Of a DNA stretch of 64,000 bases, positions 8,340-16,995 are shown in pieces. The position numbers and the translations under genes are program-made. Origin of the DNA: Cytophagaceae bacterium (GTDB lineage Bacteria; Bacteroidota; Bacteroidia; Cytophagales; Spirosomataceae). The stretch is from assembly GCA_027486845.1 (NCBI GenBank), contig JAIXOL010000067.1:1-64000 (forward strand), read 5' to 3'. The notes below the pieces were generated by a model that was not told the DNA's origin, did not search any database, and saw only the letters and a program-made list of their open reading frames with translations. Position 1 is the stretch's first letter. Every line of letters begins with the position of its first letter.

Positions 8340-8645
8340 TTATTTAGATTCTATCGCCGACACCGTTATATTGGGTTTACTTGTGAGTTTCTTGACAGGA
8401 ATATCTGGTTGAGGTGAATCAATTACTTTCGGTGTCTCAAGGGTAGAGGTTAATTTCTCCTTTTTTATAAATTTCTCAATAATTACAATAGGCTTTCCAA
8501 TTTTGATGGCCAATTGTTGTTTGGTCAACTGATTGATATTATTTCTGATGCTATTCTTGTCAGAAGCATTAAGTTCGTTTGGACCTACAGACTTAAATCT
8601 CTTTCCTTCAAAACTCTTTTTTCCGAAGAGTGTTATTTTTCTCAT
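8340..8645 (-). CDS. Small HTH-like protein, 5' fragment of the HTH array
   Basis: 101 aa starting MRKITLFGKKSFEGK. A single HTH-like unit lies at ~30-65 (NNINQLTKQQLAIKIGK, then IIEKFIKKEKL), followed by a Pro/Lys-rich tail. A -7 box lies 24 bases before the ATG, so this piece is probably still transcribed. The stop TAA is followed in the same frame by further repeat units, which suggests it is the 5' end of the longer decayed gene. No known family was recognised. Confidence 0.5.
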   Translation of the reverse strand: MRKITLFGKKSFEGKRFKSVGPNELNASDKNSIRNNINQLTKQQLAIKIGKPIVIIEKFIKKEKLTSTLETPKVIDSPQPDIPVKKLTSKPNITVSAIESK

Positions 8646-8668
8646 TTTATATTTTTTTTCTGAAAAAT

Positions 8669-8676
8669 CAAATATA
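8669..8676 (-). promoter_or_regulatory. Promoter -7 box for the HTH array gene
   Basis: Minus-strand TATATTTG matches TANNTTTG and is placed ~24 bases before the ATG at 8645. No matching TTTG at -33 was found. Confidence 0.45.
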
Positions 8677-8816
8677 ACGAATTTTAGTCAGATTTGTTGA
8701 AAAATCCTCTTGTTTTGACCGTTAAGAAGTTTTTGCCTTGTCTTTTTTTGCAATATTACACCAGAAAGTCACAAAAGACTTATCTTAAAAAGAGCACTCT
8801 AACAGCAGAATATTTT

Positions 8817-8824
8817 TATATTTG
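8817..8824 (+). promoter_or_regulatory. Promoter -7 box for the DJ-1/PfpI gene
   Basis: TATATTTG fits the Bacteroidota -7 consensus 27 bases before the ATG. A -33 TTTG at normal spacing is not evident. Confidence 0.4.
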
Positions 8825-8850
8825 TTTTTAATTCAACCATATTTTATATA

Positions 8851-9408
8851 ATGAAACAGAAAATATTGATTATCACTGGCGATGCTGGTGAAGGTTACGA
8901 ATGTTTATATGGCAAACATCGCTTTGAAGAAGCTGGATATGAGGCGGTTATTGCTGCACCGAGCGTAAAAAGACTTAATTTGGTTATTCATGATTTTGAA
9001 CCAGGCTGGGATACTTATATTGAAAAACCAGGCTATATTGTCGAGTCGAATATTGCTTTTGATAATATAAAAGTTGAGGATTACATTGCCGTACTGATTT
9101 TAGGTGGAAGAGCTCCCGAATTTTTGCGACACAACAATAAAGTAATTGAAATTGTAAGAGAATTTGATAAGGCTGATAAATTTGTTTTCTCGATTTGTCA
9201 CGGGATTCAGATTCTTACAGCTGCCGGTTTGGTTAAAAATAAAACCGTTACGTGCTACGAAAATGTTAGATTTGAAGTAGAAGTTTGTGGAGGAAATTTT
9301 GTGGGCAAAGACGAAGCCGTAAGAGACGGGAAATATGTTTCTGGCCAAACTTGGCAATCGCATCCCGATTTTTATAGAATGGTTTTTGAGTGTTTGAATG
9401 AATTATAA
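8851..9408 (+). CDS. DJ-1/PfpI family protein
   Basis: A 185-aa single-domain class I glutamine amidotransferase-like fold. The nucleophile elbow reads SICHG with Cys116 and adjacent His117, and an acidic residue in DAGEGYE (~14-17) is at the place of the conserved Glu that tunes the cysteine. Members include deglycase, chaperone and stress proteases, and the exact activity cannot be told. It stands alone between the divergent HTH array gene and a terminator. Confidence 0.85.
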   Translation: MKQKILIITGDAGEGYECLYGKHRFEEAGYEAVIAAPSVKRLNLVIHDFEPGWDTYIEKPGYIVESNIAFDNIKVEDYIAVLILGGRAPEFLRHNNKVIEIVREFDKADKFVFSICHGIQILTAAGLVKNKTVTCYENVRFEVEVCGGNFVGKDEAVRDGKYVSGQTWQSHPDFYRMVFECLNEL

Positions 9409-9419
9409 TTGCTATCAAG

Positions 9420-9450
9420 ATAACCCATGCAAGTTATGTATGGGTTATTT
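9420..9450 (+). terminator. Hairpin after the DJ-1/PfpI gene
   Basis: ATAACCCAT pairs with ATGGGTTAT across an 11-base loop and is followed by TT, 12 bases after the stop codon. It has a weak T tract. The 200 bases that follow, up to the next promoter, show no gene. Confidence 0.5.
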
Positions 9451-9651
9451 GAATTCTTCAAAACGTAATATTTTTTCAAATTTCGTACCACACCATAAAT
9501 CAAGGGTTGGCTTCATAGTTTGAGAGACTTGTAATATAATTTAAATTTTAGATAGTTTATACATAAGTCTCAACCAATCCAAAATTTGTCCTTTGGGAAA
9601 TCAACACACAATCTAATCCTTTGATTTCGGCAATTATTATTTTTTAATTCA

Positions 9652-9660
9652 TAACTTTGC
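9652..9660 (+). promoter_or_regulatory. Promoter -7 box for the exonuclease gene
   Basis: TAACTTTGC is a near-ideal Bacteroidota -7 box 24 bases before the ATG at 9684. It argues that the upstream in-frame TTG inside it is not the start. The nearest TTTG upstream is 28 bases away, longer than usual. Confidence 0.55.
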
Positions 9661-9683
9661 ACCTTGAATTAAAAATAGCCCAA

Positions 9684-10499
9684 ATGCTTACTCATTCGCT
9701 CAAATTACGTAAACCCTTAGCAGTAATAGACCTCGAAACTACGGGGGTAAATGTAGCCAAAGATAAAATCGTAGAACTATGTATCGCTAAAGCAAAACTT
9801 GACGGCACGGTAGAAGTAAAAACTAAGCTCATCAACCCTGGCATTCCGATTCCACTCGAAACGAGTCTTATCCATGGAATTTATGACGAAGACGTAAAAG
9901 ATGCTCCTACCTTCAAGCAAATTGGCAAGGCTCTTGCTCAGTTTTTGGAAGGTTGCGATTTGGCTGGTTTTAACAGCAACCGCTTCGATGTACCGATGTT
10001 AGTAGAGGAGTTCTTGAGAATGGATGTAGATTTCGATATTAAAAACCGCAAATTGATTGATGCCCAACGTATTTTCCACTTAATGGAACCTCGTACGCTT
10101 TCGGCCGCTTATAAATTTTTCTGTAATAAAAGCCTCGAAAATGCACATAGTGCTGAAGTCGATACATTAGCTACGCTCGAAGTCCTTTGTTCGCAAGTAG
10201 AACGATATGAAGGAGTAAAAATTAAAAACGAAAAAGGGGAAGAATACGAACCAGTAAAAAATGACATGGATGTATTGCATCTGCTTACTTCAGCCAATAT
10301 TGTTGATTTTGCTCAACGTATGACGCTAAATAAAAACGGTGAGATTGTATTTAATTTTGGTAAACATAGTGGAAAGCCTGTAAAACAAATACTAAAAAAC
10401 GAGCCGCAATATTACGATTGGATGATAAACGGTGATTTTCCACTCGATACCAAACGTAAATTAACTGAGATAAAGCTTAAAATGATGCTTGATAAGTAG
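9684..10499 (+). CDS. DnaQ-family 3'-5' exonuclease (ExoX-like)
   Basis: DEDDh exonuclease domain: AVIDLETTG near residues 13-21 (first Asp and Glu), the second motif around NSNRFDVPML, and HSAEVDTLAT holding the last His and Asp. The C-terminal segment VFNFGKHSGKPVKQIL...YYDWMINGDF resembles the short C-terminal domain found after exonuclease domains of ExoX/epsilon-like proteins. Likely roles are proofreading or DNA repair. The length of 271 aa is larger than a bare domain. It immediately precedes nuoK but has its own promoter box. Confidence 0.88.
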   Translation: MLTHSLKLRKPLAVIDLETTGVNVAKDKIVELCIAKAKLDGTVEVKTKLINPGIPIPLETSLIHGIYDEDVKDAPTFKQIGKALAQFLEGCDLAGFNSNRFDVPMLVEEFLRMDVDFDIKNRKLIDAQRIFHLMEPRTLSAAYKFFCNKSLENAHSAEVDTLATLEVLCSQVERYEGVKIKNEKGEEYEPVKNDMDVLHLLTSANIVDFAQRMTLNKNGEIVFNFGKHSGKPVKQILKNEPQYYDWMINGDFPLDTKRKLTEIKLKMMLDK

Positions 10500-10569
10500 A
10501 TAAGAGTCTGAATATCATGGCATATTCAACAATTTTCTTAAAAAGCACACTACAAAAACGAATATTGTT

Positions 10570-10578
10570 TATTTTTGC
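10570..10578 (+). promoter_or_regulatory. Promoter -7 box before nuoK
   Basis: TATTTTTGC fits TANNTTTG, about 70 bases before nuoK. It suggests nuoK-N is transcribed separately from the exonuclease gene. Confidence 0.45.
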
Positions 10579-10648
10579 GAAAATATTCTTAGATACACGC
10601 CAGATTACAGCGTATTTTGAATGAATTAAACTATTAATTAACAAAAAA

Positions 10649-10978
10649 ATGCAAAGCCAAATACCTGACATTTTTCAGATACCTCTAATAAATTATGTAT
10701 TATTAGCAAGTATCTTGTTTATCATTGGCATCGTGGGTGTACTTATTCGCCGAAATGCCATTATTATCTTTATGTCTGTCGAATTAATGCTCAATGCCGT
10801 AAACCTACTTTTGGTTGCATTTTCATCGTATCGTTCAGACCCAGCAGGACAAGTCTTTGTATTCTTTATTATGGCCGTAGCCGCTGCCGAAGTGGCCGTC
10901 GGACTCGCCATCATCGTAATGATTTACCGTAATATTCGCTCAATTGACGTGAGTCTTTTAGATAAATTAAAGTGGTAA
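10649..10978 (+). CDS. nuoK: NADH-quinone oxidoreductase subunit K
   Basis: Small membrane subunit of complex I, 109 aa with three transmembrane helices. It shows the proton-channel glutamates in MSVELMLNAVNLL and AAAEVAVGLAI. First gene of a nuoKLMN block, with 81 bases to nuoL. In most genomes nuoJ stands directly before nuoK; here the preceding gene is an exonuclease and nuoA-J must lie elsewhere if complex I is complete. Confidence 0.95.
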   Translation: MQSQIPDIFQIPLINYVLLASILFIIGIVGVLIRRNAIIIFMSVELMLNAVNLLLVAFSSYRSDPAGQVFVFFIMAVAAAEVAVGLAIIVMIYRNIRSIDVSLLDKLKW

Positions 10979-11059
10979 GATTCAATGAAATGAAAAACGC
11001 AACTATTCGTTTTTAATACTTCATTAATCATTAGTCATTGAAAATATAATTTGTAATAT

Positions 11060-13006
11060 ATGTTATTAATAAAACTTATACCTTTATTTCCACTCATCGG
11101 ATTTTTAATCAATGGGCTTGGTTTTCGTAAGATTTCTATAGGTCTGGCAGGTTGGATTGGCACAGGAGCGGCTCTTCTTTCTTTTGTTGGAGCTTTTTCA
11201 GCTTATCAAGCATTTATTGCAGGAGGTCAACAACCAATCATCATTAGTATTTTTGATTGGATTACGGTCGGAACGCTCAATATCAATTTCTCTTTCCAAA
11301 TTGACCAACTTTCTATCTTGATGCTCTTCGTCGTGACTGGTGTGGGTACGCTCATTCACGTATATTCGATGGGCTACATGCATGACGACGAAGGTTTTGG
11401 TAAATTCTTCGCATTCTTGAACCTATTTTTATTTTCGATGTTGTTGCTCGTGATGGGTTCAAACTACATCGTGATGTTTATCGGTTGGGAAGGTGTAGGT
11501 CTTTGTTCATATCTATTGATTGGTTTCTGGAACAAAAACTTTGAATACGGCAATGCCGCTCGCAAAGCGTTTATCATGAATCGTGTTGGTGATTTGGGCT
11601 TTTTGATTGGCATTTTCTTGATTATCAATCAATTTGGTACAGTCGAATACCTTCAAGTTTTCGATAAAGCGAAAGTTTTAACGGTTGGCGATGCAACAAT
11701 CGTAGCCATTACAGCCTTCTTGTTTATCGGAGCAATGGGTAAATCGGCTCAGATTCCACTTTACACTTGGTTACCAGATGCGATGGCAGGCCCAACGCCA
11801 GTTTCGGCCTTGATTCACGCGGCTACAATGGTAACTTCTGGTCTTTACATGATTGTTCGCTCAAATATCCTCTACACACTTGCACCAGGAACACTCGAAG
11901 TTGTAGCATGGGTTGGTGTAGCAACTGCACTTTTTGCCGCAACAATTGGTATTTTCCAAAATGATATTAAAAAAGTATTGGCTTACTCAACCGTAAGTCA
12001 GTTGGGTTATATGTTTATGGCAATGGGCGTTTCGGCTTATACGTCGGGCTTCTTCCATGTCGTAACTCATGCATTCTTCAAAGCATTGTTATTCTTAGGT
12101 GCTGGTAGCGTTATCCACGCAATGAGTGGCGAGCAAGACATTCGTCGCATGGGTGGACTAGGCGGTAAAATCAAAATTACAGCCATTACATTCCTTATCG
12201 GTACTATTGCCATCTCTGGTATTCCTCCATTTGCAGGTTTTTTCTCAAAAGATGAAATCTTAGCACACGTTTACGAACATAACAAAATCATGTGGGTTTT
12301 GGCAGTAGCTGGTTCGATGATGACGGCTTTTTATATGTTCCGTCTGTATTTCTTGACTTTCACAGGTAGCTTCAGAGGTACGCACGAGCAAGAGCATCAC
12401 TTACACGAGTCGCCATTTAGCATGACACTTCCTTTGATGGTGCTTGCAGGATTTTCAATCGTAGGTGGTTTTATCGGAATGCCCGAAATTTTTCACTTCC
12501 CTCATGCACTTGCCGAGTTTATGAATCCATTATACGAAGGTTCGAAAGCTGTAAATCCTAAGTTTGGCGGCACACCAATCGACCACTCAACAGAATGGAT
12601 GTTGATGGGTATATCGGTTGTGGCAGCAGTCGTTTCTATCGTTTATGCTTATTCTAAATTTGGTGGAAGTAAAAATGTTCCTGCCGAAGATTCAGAAATT
12701 ACGGGCTTACAAAAAACTATTTACAACAAATACTATATTGACGAGGCTTATTGGGGAATTTTCGTAAACCCAGTAAAACGTTTATCGAATGTATTTGCTA
12801 ATATTATCGAGCCAAAAGGATTCGATGGTGCAGTAAATGGCATTGGAGGTTTTGTAAATACATTCAGCGGAATTGCTCGAAAATTACAAGCAGGTGGAAC
12901 AGGATTCTATTTATTTGCCATGGTTATCGGCATTGCCGTAATCTTGGGAATTAATCTTGGATACCAAGTTTTGGAAAGTATATTGGCTTTTGTTGGCAAA
13001 AAATAA
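11060..13006 (+). CDS. nuoL: NADH-quinone oxidoreductase subunit L
   Basis: Antiporter-like proton-pumping subunit at the tip of the complex I membrane arm, 648 aa with about 16 transmembrane helices. Seen are GWEGVGLCSYLLIGFW with the key Glu, MGKSAQIPLYTWLPDAMAGPTPVSALIHAATM with the key Lys and His, and the C-terminal extension that forms the lateral helix. The length is normal. It sits between nuoK and nuoM on the same strand. Confidence 0.96.
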   Translation: MLLIKLIPLFPLIGFLINGLGFRKISIGLAGWIGTGAALLSFVGAFSAYQAFIAGGQQPIIISIFDWITVGTLNINFSFQIDQLSILMLFVVTGVGTLIHVYSMGYMHDDEGFGKFFAFLNLFLFSMLLLVMGSNYIVMFIGWEGVGLCSYLLIGFWNKNFEYGNAARKAFIMNRVGDLGFLIGIFLIINQFGTVEYLQVFDKAKVLTVGDATIVAITAFLFIGAMGKSAQIPLYTWLPDAMAGPTPVSALIHAATMVTSGLYMIVRSNILYTLAPGTLEVVAWVGVATALFAATIGIFQNDIKKVLAYSTVSQLGYMFMAMGVSAYTSGFFHVVTHAFFKALLFLGAGSVIHAMSGEQDIRRMGGLGGKIKITAITFLIGTIAISGIPPFAGFFSKDEILAHVYEHNKIMWVLAVAGSMMTAFYMFRLYFLTFTGSFRGTHEQEHHLHESPFSMTLPLMVLAGFSIVGGFIGMPEIFHFPHALAEFMNPLYEGSKAVNPKFGGTPIDHSTEWMLMGISVVAAVVSIVYAYSKFGGSKNVPAEDSEITGLQKTIYNKYYIDEAYWGIFVNPVKRLSNVFANIIEPKGFDGAVNGIGGFVNTFSGIARKLQAGGTGFYLFAMVIGIAVILGINLGYQVLESILAFVGKK

Positions 13007-13080
13007 AACTTAGGTCGAATCCTGACATATTTATATTCATAAAAATTACGGTTAAGTAATAATAATAAAATTAATTTCGA

Positions 13081-14526
13081 ATGTTGGCACTAACACTCAT
13101 ACTTATACCACTCATTGGTAGTCTCGTACTATTTTTATTGAAAGGAAGTAGCGGAAGTTCATCAAAAAACACAGCCCTTGTAGCATCTTTGGCTACGCTT
13201 GCTGTTGCTATTTATGCTTTTACGACCTTCAGTCCTCAATCAACTATTGGAGTAAAATACAGTTGGATGAAAGATCTAAACATCAATTTTCATATATCTA
13301 TTGATGGTATCAGTCTTTTATTGGTATTGCTTACGGCATTCTTAGTACCACTTATCATTACTTCAACATTTAAGCATACTTACAAAAATCACGCTTCATT
13401 CTACGCACTCATTCTTTTGGCTGAAACAGCCTTGATGGGCGTATTTATGGCTCGCGATATTTTCTTGTTCTATTTCTTCTACGAGGCAGCTTTGATTCCT
13501 GTTTACTTTATTGCCGCTCTTTGGGGAGGAAAAGATGCACCACGAATCACTTTCAAGATGTTTGTTTACACTATCTTTGGAAGTTTGTTTATGTTAGTTG
13601 CTCTTGTTTATTTGTACATGAAAGGAGCAAGTGCTGAAATTGACCAATTGGCAATAACAGCGAAATTGCTTTCACCAAATGCACAAAATCTTTTATTCTG
13701 GGCATTTTTCATTGCATTTGCTATCAAAATGCCAGTGCTTCCGTTCCACACTTGGCAGCCAGATGCGTATTCAGAATCGCCAACACCAGCAACGATGTTG
13801 CTTTCAGGTTTACTTTCAAAAATGGGAGTTTACGGTCTGATTCGTATCATGCTTCCTTTAGCACCTGTGGGCGTATCAAATTGGGGACAATTCGGAATGG
13901 TTCTTTCAATCATTGGTTTAATCTACGGATCTATCATTGCTATTCAGCAAAACAATATCAAACGCCTGATTGCTTATTCATCATTTGCTCACATGGGCTT
14001 GATGGCAGCGGGCGTATTGTCGGGAAACATCAACGGTATTCAAGGAGCATTGCTTCAAATGGTTGCTCATGGTGTGAATGCAGTTGGTTTATTCTTTATT
14101 GTAAAAATCATCTACGATCGCACAGGAACTCGTGATTTGACTGCTTTGGGTGGGATTACTCAAAAAACACCTGCTTTGAGTATCTACTTCATGATTATTA
14201 TGTTGGGAAGTGTTGCTTTACCGCTTACAAATGGTTTCGTTGGAGAGTTTTTATTGCTCAAAGGTCTTTATGATAAAAATGTATGGTTAGGTGGCTTGGC
14301 TGGTCTTACAATCATTTTGGGAGCCGTTTATATGCTTCGATTGATGCAACGCTCAATGTTTGGCGAAAGTAATGACATCACAGCTAAATTTAAAGATGTA
14401 AGTGGTAGCGAAGTGGCAGTTTTATTGCCAATTGCAGCTGTAGTTTTAATTATGGGCCTTTTTCCTAATGTTTTCTTAAAAATCACCGAGCCTGCTGTAA
14501 ATAGTATTTTACAGATGATGAAGTAA
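13081..14526 (+). CDS. nuoM: NADH-quinone oxidoreductase subunit M
   Basis: Second antiporter-like subunit of complex I, 481 aa with about 14 transmembrane helices. The pumping residues sit in FFYEAALIPVYF (Glu) and AIKMPVLPFHTWQPDAY (Lys), followed by SGLLSKMGVYGLIR. It lies 74 bases after nuoL and 112 bases before nuoN. Confidence 0.96.
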   Translation: MLALTLILIPLIGSLVLFLLKGSSGSSSKNTALVASLATLAVAIYAFTTFSPQSTIGVKYSWMKDLNINFHISIDGISLLLVLLTAFLVPLIITSTFKHTYKNHASFYALILLAETALMGVFMARDIFLFYFFYEAALIPVYFIAALWGGKDAPRITFKMFVYTIFGSLFMLVALVYLYMKGASAEIDQLAITAKLLSPNAQNLLFWAFFIAFAIKMPVLPFHTWQPDAYSESPTPATMLLSGLLSKMGVYGLIRIMLPLAPVGVSNWGQFGMVLSIIGLIYGSIIAIQQNNIKRLIAYSSFAHMGLMAAGVLSGNINGIQGALLQMVAHGVNAVGLFFIVKIIYDRTGTRDLTALGGITQKTPALSIYFMIIMLGSVALPLTNGFVGEFLLLKGLYDKNVWLGGLAGLTIILGAVYMLRLMQRSMFGESNDITAKFKDVSGSEVAVLLPIAAVVLIMGLFPNVFLKITEPAVNSILQMMK

Positions 14527-14604
14527 TCTCGGTCGATAGTTTTTTGATGTTTTAAAGACATTGAATTTTATCAAAAAATAGAAATATTATAAAACTCAAT
14601 TCCT

Positions 14605-14616
14605 CCCCTAAAGGGG
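14605..14616. repeat. CCCCTAAAGGGG hairpin between nuoM and nuoN
   Basis: A short GC-rich palindrome, CCCCTAAAGGGG followed by CTGGGGG, in otherwise AT-rich DNA 23 bases before nuoN. Similar CTCCCCTAAAGGGG elements are common between genes of Bacteroidota. It may be a small dispersed repeat or affect the mRNA. Confidence 0.4.
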
Positions 14617-14638
14617 CTGGGGGTTTATCAAATAAAAT

Positions 14639-16033
14639 ATGTATCCAATACTCGTACTCTCTGTTACTGGACTTGTTACCTTGTTTTTAGGTTTTCTAAA
14701 ATCAAAGAAAATACTTTTACCAGCTTCTTTGCTTTTTGTGGCGATTGCCTTTCTTTCAAATTTTATTGATTGGAATGCCCCAGGATTATATTTCTACGAT
14801 ATGCTCGAAGCCACTAATCTTTCAATCATATTCAGCTCAATCATTTTGCTTTCAGCATTTTTGGTGATGGCATTATCGAAAGGCTTCCTTGATGATGAAC
14901 ACGCTCAACCTGCTGAGTATTTTGCAATTTTGCAGTTTTCGTTGGTAGGGGCAATCATGATGACCAATTTCCAAAACCTCATCATGTTGTTTGTAGGTGT
15001 GGAAATTCTTTCTGTGTCGATGTATATTCTTACAGGAAGTGATAAACGTAATATTAGAGGCAATGAAGCTGCTCTAAAATATTTCTTAATGGGTTCGTTT
15101 GCGACTGGTATTATGCTTTTTGGTATGGCAATGCTTTACGGAGCTAATTATACTTTTAATATTTCTGATGCTCGCATATTATTGTTACAACCTGTTACCG
15201 ATGTTCGTCCTGTATTTTTATATGTCGGTGTTACATTTTTATTAATTGGTTTATTATTCAAAGTTTCGGCAGCTCCCTTCCACTTTTGGACTCCAGACGT
15301 ATATGAAGGGGCTCCAACTATTTTTACAACTTTCATGTCAACAGTTGTAAAAACTGCTGGTTTTGCTGCAATTTACCGTATTCTTGAAGTATCTTTCTCG
15401 CCAATGTATAATTTTTGGTGGGTGATGATCGTAACAATGGCTATACTTAGCTTATTTATCAGTAACATTACTGCCATTGCACAGCAGAGTTTTAAGCGTA
15501 TGTTGGCCTTTTCAAGCATCTCTCACGCAGGATATATGTTGTTGGCAGTTGTGGGTTTGAACAATAAATCAGGTGATTCTATCGTATTCTATTCATTGGC
15601 TTACGCTTTAGCAACTATTAGTGCATTTGGTGTGTTGATGATTGTATCGAAAGACCGCTTAGTTGATGGTCGCCCAAATGAAAATATTGCAGTTTTGAAT
15701 GGTTTATCCAAAAAAAGTCCTTTCTTAGCAGTAGTTTTGGCAATTTCAATGTTATCATTGGCTGGTATTCCGCTGACGGCTGGTTTTTGGGGTAAATTCT
15801 ATGTATTTACTGATGCAGCCTCACGTGGACATATTTGGGTACTTGTGATTGCAATCATGATGTCGGCGGTTGGTATTTATTACTACTTCAAGCCGATTAT
15901 TGCAGCATACATGAAAGAAGGTGAAGGAGAAAATATTCGATTAAGTGCATTTTATAAAATAATTCTTGGATTGACTACCGCAGGCTCAATTTTGCTCGGT
16001 TTGTTCCCTGACTTGATACGTGAATTGCTTTGA
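14639..16033 (+). CDS. nuoN: NADH-quinone oxidoreductase subunit N
   Basis: Third antiporter-like subunit of complex I, 464 aa with 13-14 transmembrane helices. Key segments are FVGVEILSVSMYIL (Glu) and LFKVSAAPFHFWTPDVYEGAPT (Lys, family signature). It ends the nuoKLMN block, and the next gene (GtrA-like) begins 64 bases later with a GTG. Confidence 0.95.
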   Translation: MYPILVLSVTGLVTLFLGFLKSKKILLPASLLFVAIAFLSNFIDWNAPGLYFYDMLEATNLSIIFSSIILLSAFLVMALSKGFLDDEHAQPAEYFAILQFSLVGAIMMTNFQNLIMLFVGVEILSVSMYILTGSDKRNIRGNEAALKYFLMGSFATGIMLFGMAMLYGANYTFNISDARILLLQPVTDVRPVFLYVGVTFLLIGLLFKVSAAPFHFWTPDVYEGAPTIFTTFMSTVVKTAGFAAIYRILEVSFSPMYNFWWVMIVTMAILSLFISNITAIAQQSFKRMLAFSSISHAGYMLLAVVGLNNKSGDSIVFYSLAYALATISAFGVLMIVSKDRLVDGRPNENIAVLNGLSKKSPFLAVVLAISMLSLAGIPLTAGFWGKFYVFTDAASRGHIWVLVIAIMMSAVGIYYYFKPIIAAYMKEGEGENIRLSAFYKIILGLTTAGSILLGLFPDLIRELL

Positions 16034-16097
16034 TTTGCGAAACCGCAATCACTGACCTATAAAGTATATTTTTAATTTTACTGGACTAAAACTATTT

Positions 16098-16595
16098 GTG
16101 AAATTACTTGATAAAATAAAGAATAAAGAATTAAGGTCATTTGTAACATTCTTTCTTACCGCTGTTTTAGGAGCGGGAACGAACTTTTTTACACGAATAT
16201 TATACAAACCACTATTTTTAGGTTTTGGCTTGGCTGACAAACCCGCATTTCAGTGGAGTGTTTTTGCAGGATACATGACTGCTACAATAATCACTTTCAT
16301 ACCACAGAAAGTCTTTGCATTCTCTGCAAAAGAGTCGGGAAATACTAAGCGAGAATCTATAAAATTTTTTTTTATAGCTACCATAGCATTGGGAATACAA
16401 TTAGGACTATCATCTTTAACCCTCGATTATGTCTCTAATATATACTTTACTGATTTCTCATTGACACTTCGAGAAACTTTTTCGCATATTGTAGGTATGG
16501 GGTTCAGTTTTATGGCCAATTTTTATGGTCATAAGTTCCTTACTTTCAGAAGCACAGGCGTTTATGATAAAATTAAGGCTCGTTCTAGTCGCTAA
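16098..16595 (+). CDS. GtrA-like membrane protein
   Basis: 165 aa with four predicted transmembrane helices and a basic C-tail. The pattern AVLGAGTNFFTRILY in helix 1 and FSFMANFYGHKFLTFRS at the end matches the GtrA family, which is linked to flipping of undecaprenyl-linked sugars or other cell-surface polysaccharide work. GTG start, chosen because no ATG precedes the first helix. It directly follows nuoN, but a functional link is not expected. Confidence 0.75.
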   Translation: MKLLDKIKNKELRSFVTFFLTAVLGAGTNFFTRILYKPLFLGFGLADKPAFQWSVFAGYMTATIITFIPQKVFAFSAKESGNTKRESIKFFFIATIALGIQLGLSSLTLDYVSNIYFTDFSLTLRETFSHIVGMGFSFMANFYGHKFLTFRSTGVYDKIKARSSR

Positions 16596-16669
16596 AATTG
16601 TACAAAAGCAAGAAAAGCTATTTTCTTAAAAAGAATTTAAGAAAATTTTAAATATTTTTTAAGAAAAAC

Positions 16670-16702
16670 TTGCATCATATCTTAAAATTGTCTTAAATTT
16701 GC
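16670..16702 (+). promoter_or_regulatory. Promoter of the small lipoprotein gene
   Basis: TTG at 16670 is followed after 21 bases by TAAATTTGC, a good match to the Bacteroidota -33/-7 promoter. The predicted start of transcription is about 40 bases before the ATG at 16746. Confidence 0.6.
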
Positions 16703-16745
16703 AATGCGTTTAAAATCAAACCTTAAAAAACCGCAAACAAATACA

Positions 16746-16925
16746 ATGAAAAAAGTAATCGCAATCTTATTCGTAGCTGGTGTAGCTTCTTTAGCTGCTT
16801 GTACTTCTAAAACTGAAACTGCAACTGATTCAACTGCAGTAACTTCTGATTCAGTTGCAACTGCTGTTGTTGACACAACTGCTTCAACTGATACTACAGC
16901 TGCTGCTGATACAACTAAGAAATAA
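16746..16925 (+). CDS. Small Ser/Thr/Ala-rich lipoprotein
   Basis: 59-aa protein with a lipoprotein signal peptide (MKKVIAILFVAG, lipobox LAAC, Cys19). The mature part is almost only Thr, Ser, Ala, Asp and Val (TTASTDTTAAADTTKK), a low-complexity acidic tail. An upstream start at 16704 lies in the promoter region and is unlikely. It has its own promoter and terminator. Such short lipoproteins are frequent in Cytophagales and their role is unknown; a surface or envelope spacer is conceivable. Confidence 0.75.
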   Translation: MKKVIAILFVAGVASLAACTSKTETATDSTAVTSDSVATAVVDTTASTDTTAAADTTKK

Positions 16926-16942
16926 TCTTTCTTAAGTTATAT

Positions 16943-16977
16943 AAAAAAACCTTGTTCATTTGAACAAGGTTTTTTTA
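16943..16977. terminator. Bidirectional terminator after the small lipoprotein
   Basis: AAAAAAACCTTGTTC pairs with GAACAAGGTTTTTTT around a 4-base loop. The A and T tracts serve both the lipoprotein gene and the convergent aminotransferase gene. Confidence 0.9.
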
Positions 16978-16995
16978 TTACCCAATACCAAGGAT

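Larger units (their letters stand above)
7625..8645 (-). pseudogene. Decayed gene for a protein of about five HTH repeats
   Basis: Read on the minus strand from ATG at 8645, one frame runs through 8342-8340 (TAA), 8288-8286 (TAA) and 8222-8220 (TAA) into the ORF ending at 7881. There a T7 run (7893-7899) shifts the frame. With six T's the reading would continue to 7625, giving about 340 codons in all. Repeat-like segments occur in every part, including across the stops: LTKQQLAIKIGK, YSVLEMAKMLNLSITSV, YTVKEFAEKLNCSGDV, MTAKELSNNLGTHSW, ISMLEIAQNLKRTRSSV. Their spacing of ~45 residues suggests one array of helix-turn-helix units now broken. Possible alternatives are recoding or three independent small genes. 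Confidence 0.6.
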
